Shown: piece by piece, positions 14,051-14,919 of the stretch
How the letters are laid out: every line of letters begins with the position of its first letter
Numbering within the stretch: the first letter of the stretch is position 1
Assembly (NCBI GenBank): GCA_030536565.1
Contig: JAUNPT010000042.1
Coordinates: forward strand, 1-14,919
Source: Eubacteriales bacterium
GTDB lineage: Bacteria; Bacillota; Clostridia; Lachnospirales; Lachnospiraceae
Reading direction: 5' to 3'
Length of the DNA: 14,919 bases
Notes under the pieces: generated by a model
What the model saw: the letters and a program-made list of their open reading frames with translations, nothing else
Told to the model about the DNA's origin: nothing
Database searches by the model: none
Translations under genes and position numbers: made by a program

Positions 14051-14636
14051 GTTTGTAAATGTAATGGGTCTAAGCAGAGGGGTTGGAGCCACTCATCTTG
14101 CAATTATGCTGGGAACATATCTTGTTCATGGCAGACATTGCAGGGTTGCAATGATTGAATATGGACAGCATGGATGTTATGAAAACATAAGAAAAGAAAA
14201 AAAGACAAAGAGGGTCAGGTTATCAGTCAAAGCAGCACAAAGACATGCATTTTCATATAATGGGCTTGATTTTTATGAGAGCATATATAATGCAGGATTT
14301 ATTAGGGCCATGGCAAAAAATTACAACTATATTATTATAGATATGAGGGCAGAGGATATTTTAAGTCCAGCTTCACCGCTCATTGATATATGGCTAAATG
14401 GAATGATAAGCATAGGAGTAATGTCTATGGTGCCATGGAAGATGCATGAATGTATGGAACGTCTTGAAAGGATAAATGCGCTGGCAGAATACAAAAAAGT
14501 CAGGCTGGTATCACTTACAGGAAAGGAAAATAAAAAAATAAATATTATCCCGTATGAACCAAATCCATTTAGCATTAAAGCTCAGAATCTTCCATGGTTA
14601 AATGAAATGACCGGATTATATTATTATAACATTTAA
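13998..14636 (+). CDS. MinD/CpaE-like P-loop protein lacking the Walker A lysine
   Basis: The 212-residue protein has the SIMIBI order: a first strand EFVNVMG, the loop SRGVGATHL (26-34, with Ala31 where the P-loop lysine would be), a helix, a strand RVAMIEYG in the Walker A' place, and Walker B YNYIIIDM. Its GVGATHL nearly repeats GTGATHL of the gene before it, so the two probably descend from one ancestor or form a pair. CpaE/TadZ proteins, which place Tad pili, often show a similar lysine-less loop, making a Tad-related role a reasonable guess. The TTG start is supported by GGAGG 9 bases upstream; the next ATG (14063) would remove the first strand. The 53-base overlap suggests coupled translation. 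It ends in LYYYNI, but no tyrosine cluster like that of BY-kinases is present. No exact function is recognised. Confidence 0.72.
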   Translation: MKLKDCFLEPLKGTGRTEFVNVMGLSRGVGATHLAIMLGTYLVHGRHCRVAMIEYGQHGCYENIRKEKKTKRVRLSVKAAQRHAFSYNGLDFYESIYNAGFIRAMAKNYNYIIIDMRAEDILSPASPLIDIWLNGMISIGVMSMVPWKMHECMERLERINALAEYKKVRLVSLTGKENKKINIIPYEPNPFSIKAQNLPWLNEMTGLYYYNI

Positions 14637-14734
14637 GAAGACACTAAAATCTGGAGAAAAATATATCACATATAATTGAACAGAAAATATAATGTAAATA
14701 ATTAAATGTTACGGATTCCCCTTCGTGACGATAT

Positions 14735-14770
14735 AGCTGATACGGGTTAAGATACCTGTGTCAGCTTTTT
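14735..14770 (+). terminator. Terminator after the MinD/CpaE-like gene
   Basis: AGCTGATACGGG (14735-14746) pairs at all 12 positions (two G-T pairs) with 14755-14766, with an 8-base loop and a T run to 14770. A smaller hairpin, GTTACG with CGTGAC (14709-14729), stands just before it. It lies about 100 bases after the stop at 14636. It may end the upstream unit or act as a leader attenuator for the gene at 14865. Confidence 0.7.
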
Positions 14771-14781
14771 AGTAATATGGG

Positions 14782-14810
14782 TTGTGTTTCTTATAAAAAT
14801 TAGATACAAT
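14782..14810 (+). promoter_or_regulatory. Possible promoter for the gene at the right edge
   Basis: TTGTGT (14782-14787) and TACAAT (14805-14810) are 17 bases apart, just after the terminator-like hairpin. The -35 match is weak. A small hairpin TGGC-GTAA-GCCA (about 14815-14826), with a GNRA-type loop, follows near the expected start of transcription. Confidence 0.38.
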
Positions 14811-14864
14811 CTATTTGGCGTAAGCCATAAATGTAATGTGTTTGTAAAGCAGGAAGGAAATTAT

Positions 14865-14919
14865 ATGTTTTTGGAAGATGAGGAAATAGAGTACGAGAAA
14901 CAGAAAAGAAAAAAGCAGC
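14865..14919 (+). CDS. N-terminal fragment of an unidentified protein (runs off the window)
   Basis: Only 18 codons are visible: MFLEDEEIEYEKQKRKKQ, an acidic then strongly basic opening. GGAAGGAAA 7 bases before the ATG is a fair ribosome site, and a possible promoter lies upstream, so the start is believable. A charged cytoplasmic tip of this sort often precedes a membrane helix, as in CpaB/RcpC-type pilus proteins, but the sequence stops before any domain and no family can be named. Confidence 0.6.
   Translation, partial: MFLEDEEIEYEKQKRKKQ

Noticed and set aside
14700..14780. Cyclic-di-GMP, preQ1 or other known riboswitch in front of the last gene
   Set aside because: The conserved core motifs of these classes that I know are absent; only a terminator-like hairpin and a smaller stem can be supported.
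1..14919. CRISPR arrays, insertion sequences, prophage genes or attachment sites
   Set aside because: No spaced direct repeats, transposase or integrase frames, or terminal inverted repeats were seen; the tRNA genes at the left end have no integrase beside them and no duplicated tRNA end was recognised beyond the 8-base match noted.

Overview
The window looks like a chromosomal segment of a low-GC Gram-positive anaerobe of the Clostridia, most likely a Lachnospiraceae-type genome. This is inferred from AT-rich codon use, strong Shine-Dalgarno sites, tRNAs without an encoded CCA, the rpsF-ssb-rpsR and gdpP-rplI-dnaB core operons, a MecA adaptor, a DUF1858 (hybrid-cluster-protein-associated) protein and a short 2[4Fe-4S] ferredoxin. 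No database search was possible, so the lineage is an inference.

Layout. Positions 1-186: the 3' end of a tRNA-Glu, a complete tRNA-Cys and their terminator. Positions 197-5509: one co-directional run that starts at a good promoter and a leader hairpin. It encodes a membrane diguanylate cyclase, a lipoprotein with two BamE/SmpA-like repeats, a Wzz/CapA-like membrane protein, a CpsD-like ATPase with a degenerate P-loop, a Sir2 deacetylase and a DUF951 protein. Positions 5510-6766: rpsF-ssb-rpsR with a structured leader and a terminator. Positions 6790-10806: gdpP-rplI-dnaB with its own extended -10 promoter and a terminator. Positions 10834-11449: a divergent pair, a ferredoxin (minus strand, not found by standard ORF length cut-offs) and a DUF1858 redox protein, each with a consensus-like promoter. 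Positions 11499-12428: mecA on the minus strand. Positions 12533-14919: a plus-strand accessory unit. It holds a Ser/Thr protein kinase fused to a MinD/CpaE-like domain, a second MinD/CpaE-like protein overlapping it, a structured intergenic region and the first codons of another gene.

How the parts may work together. The core operons are housekeeping (ribosome, SSB, helicase, c-di-AMP turnover). The 338-5313 run combines c-di-GMP synthesis with an envelope lipoprotein and a polysaccharide co-polymerase/BY-kinase-like pair, which suggests a regulated cell-envelope or exopolysaccharide function; no glycosyltransferase is visible nearby. The 12.6-14.9 kb unit is the most unusual part. Two adjacent SIMIBI-type domains share the motif GxGATHL, in which the P-loop lysine is replaced by alanine, much as in CpaE/TadZ proteins of Tad pili, and one of them is fused to an apparently active kinase. 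The kinase reading frame has no standard start codon ahead of its conserved N-lobe, although a perfect AAGGAGG lies just upstream. This may be the edge of a Tad-like pilus or secretion locus, or a separate signalling module; the sequence beyond the window would decide.
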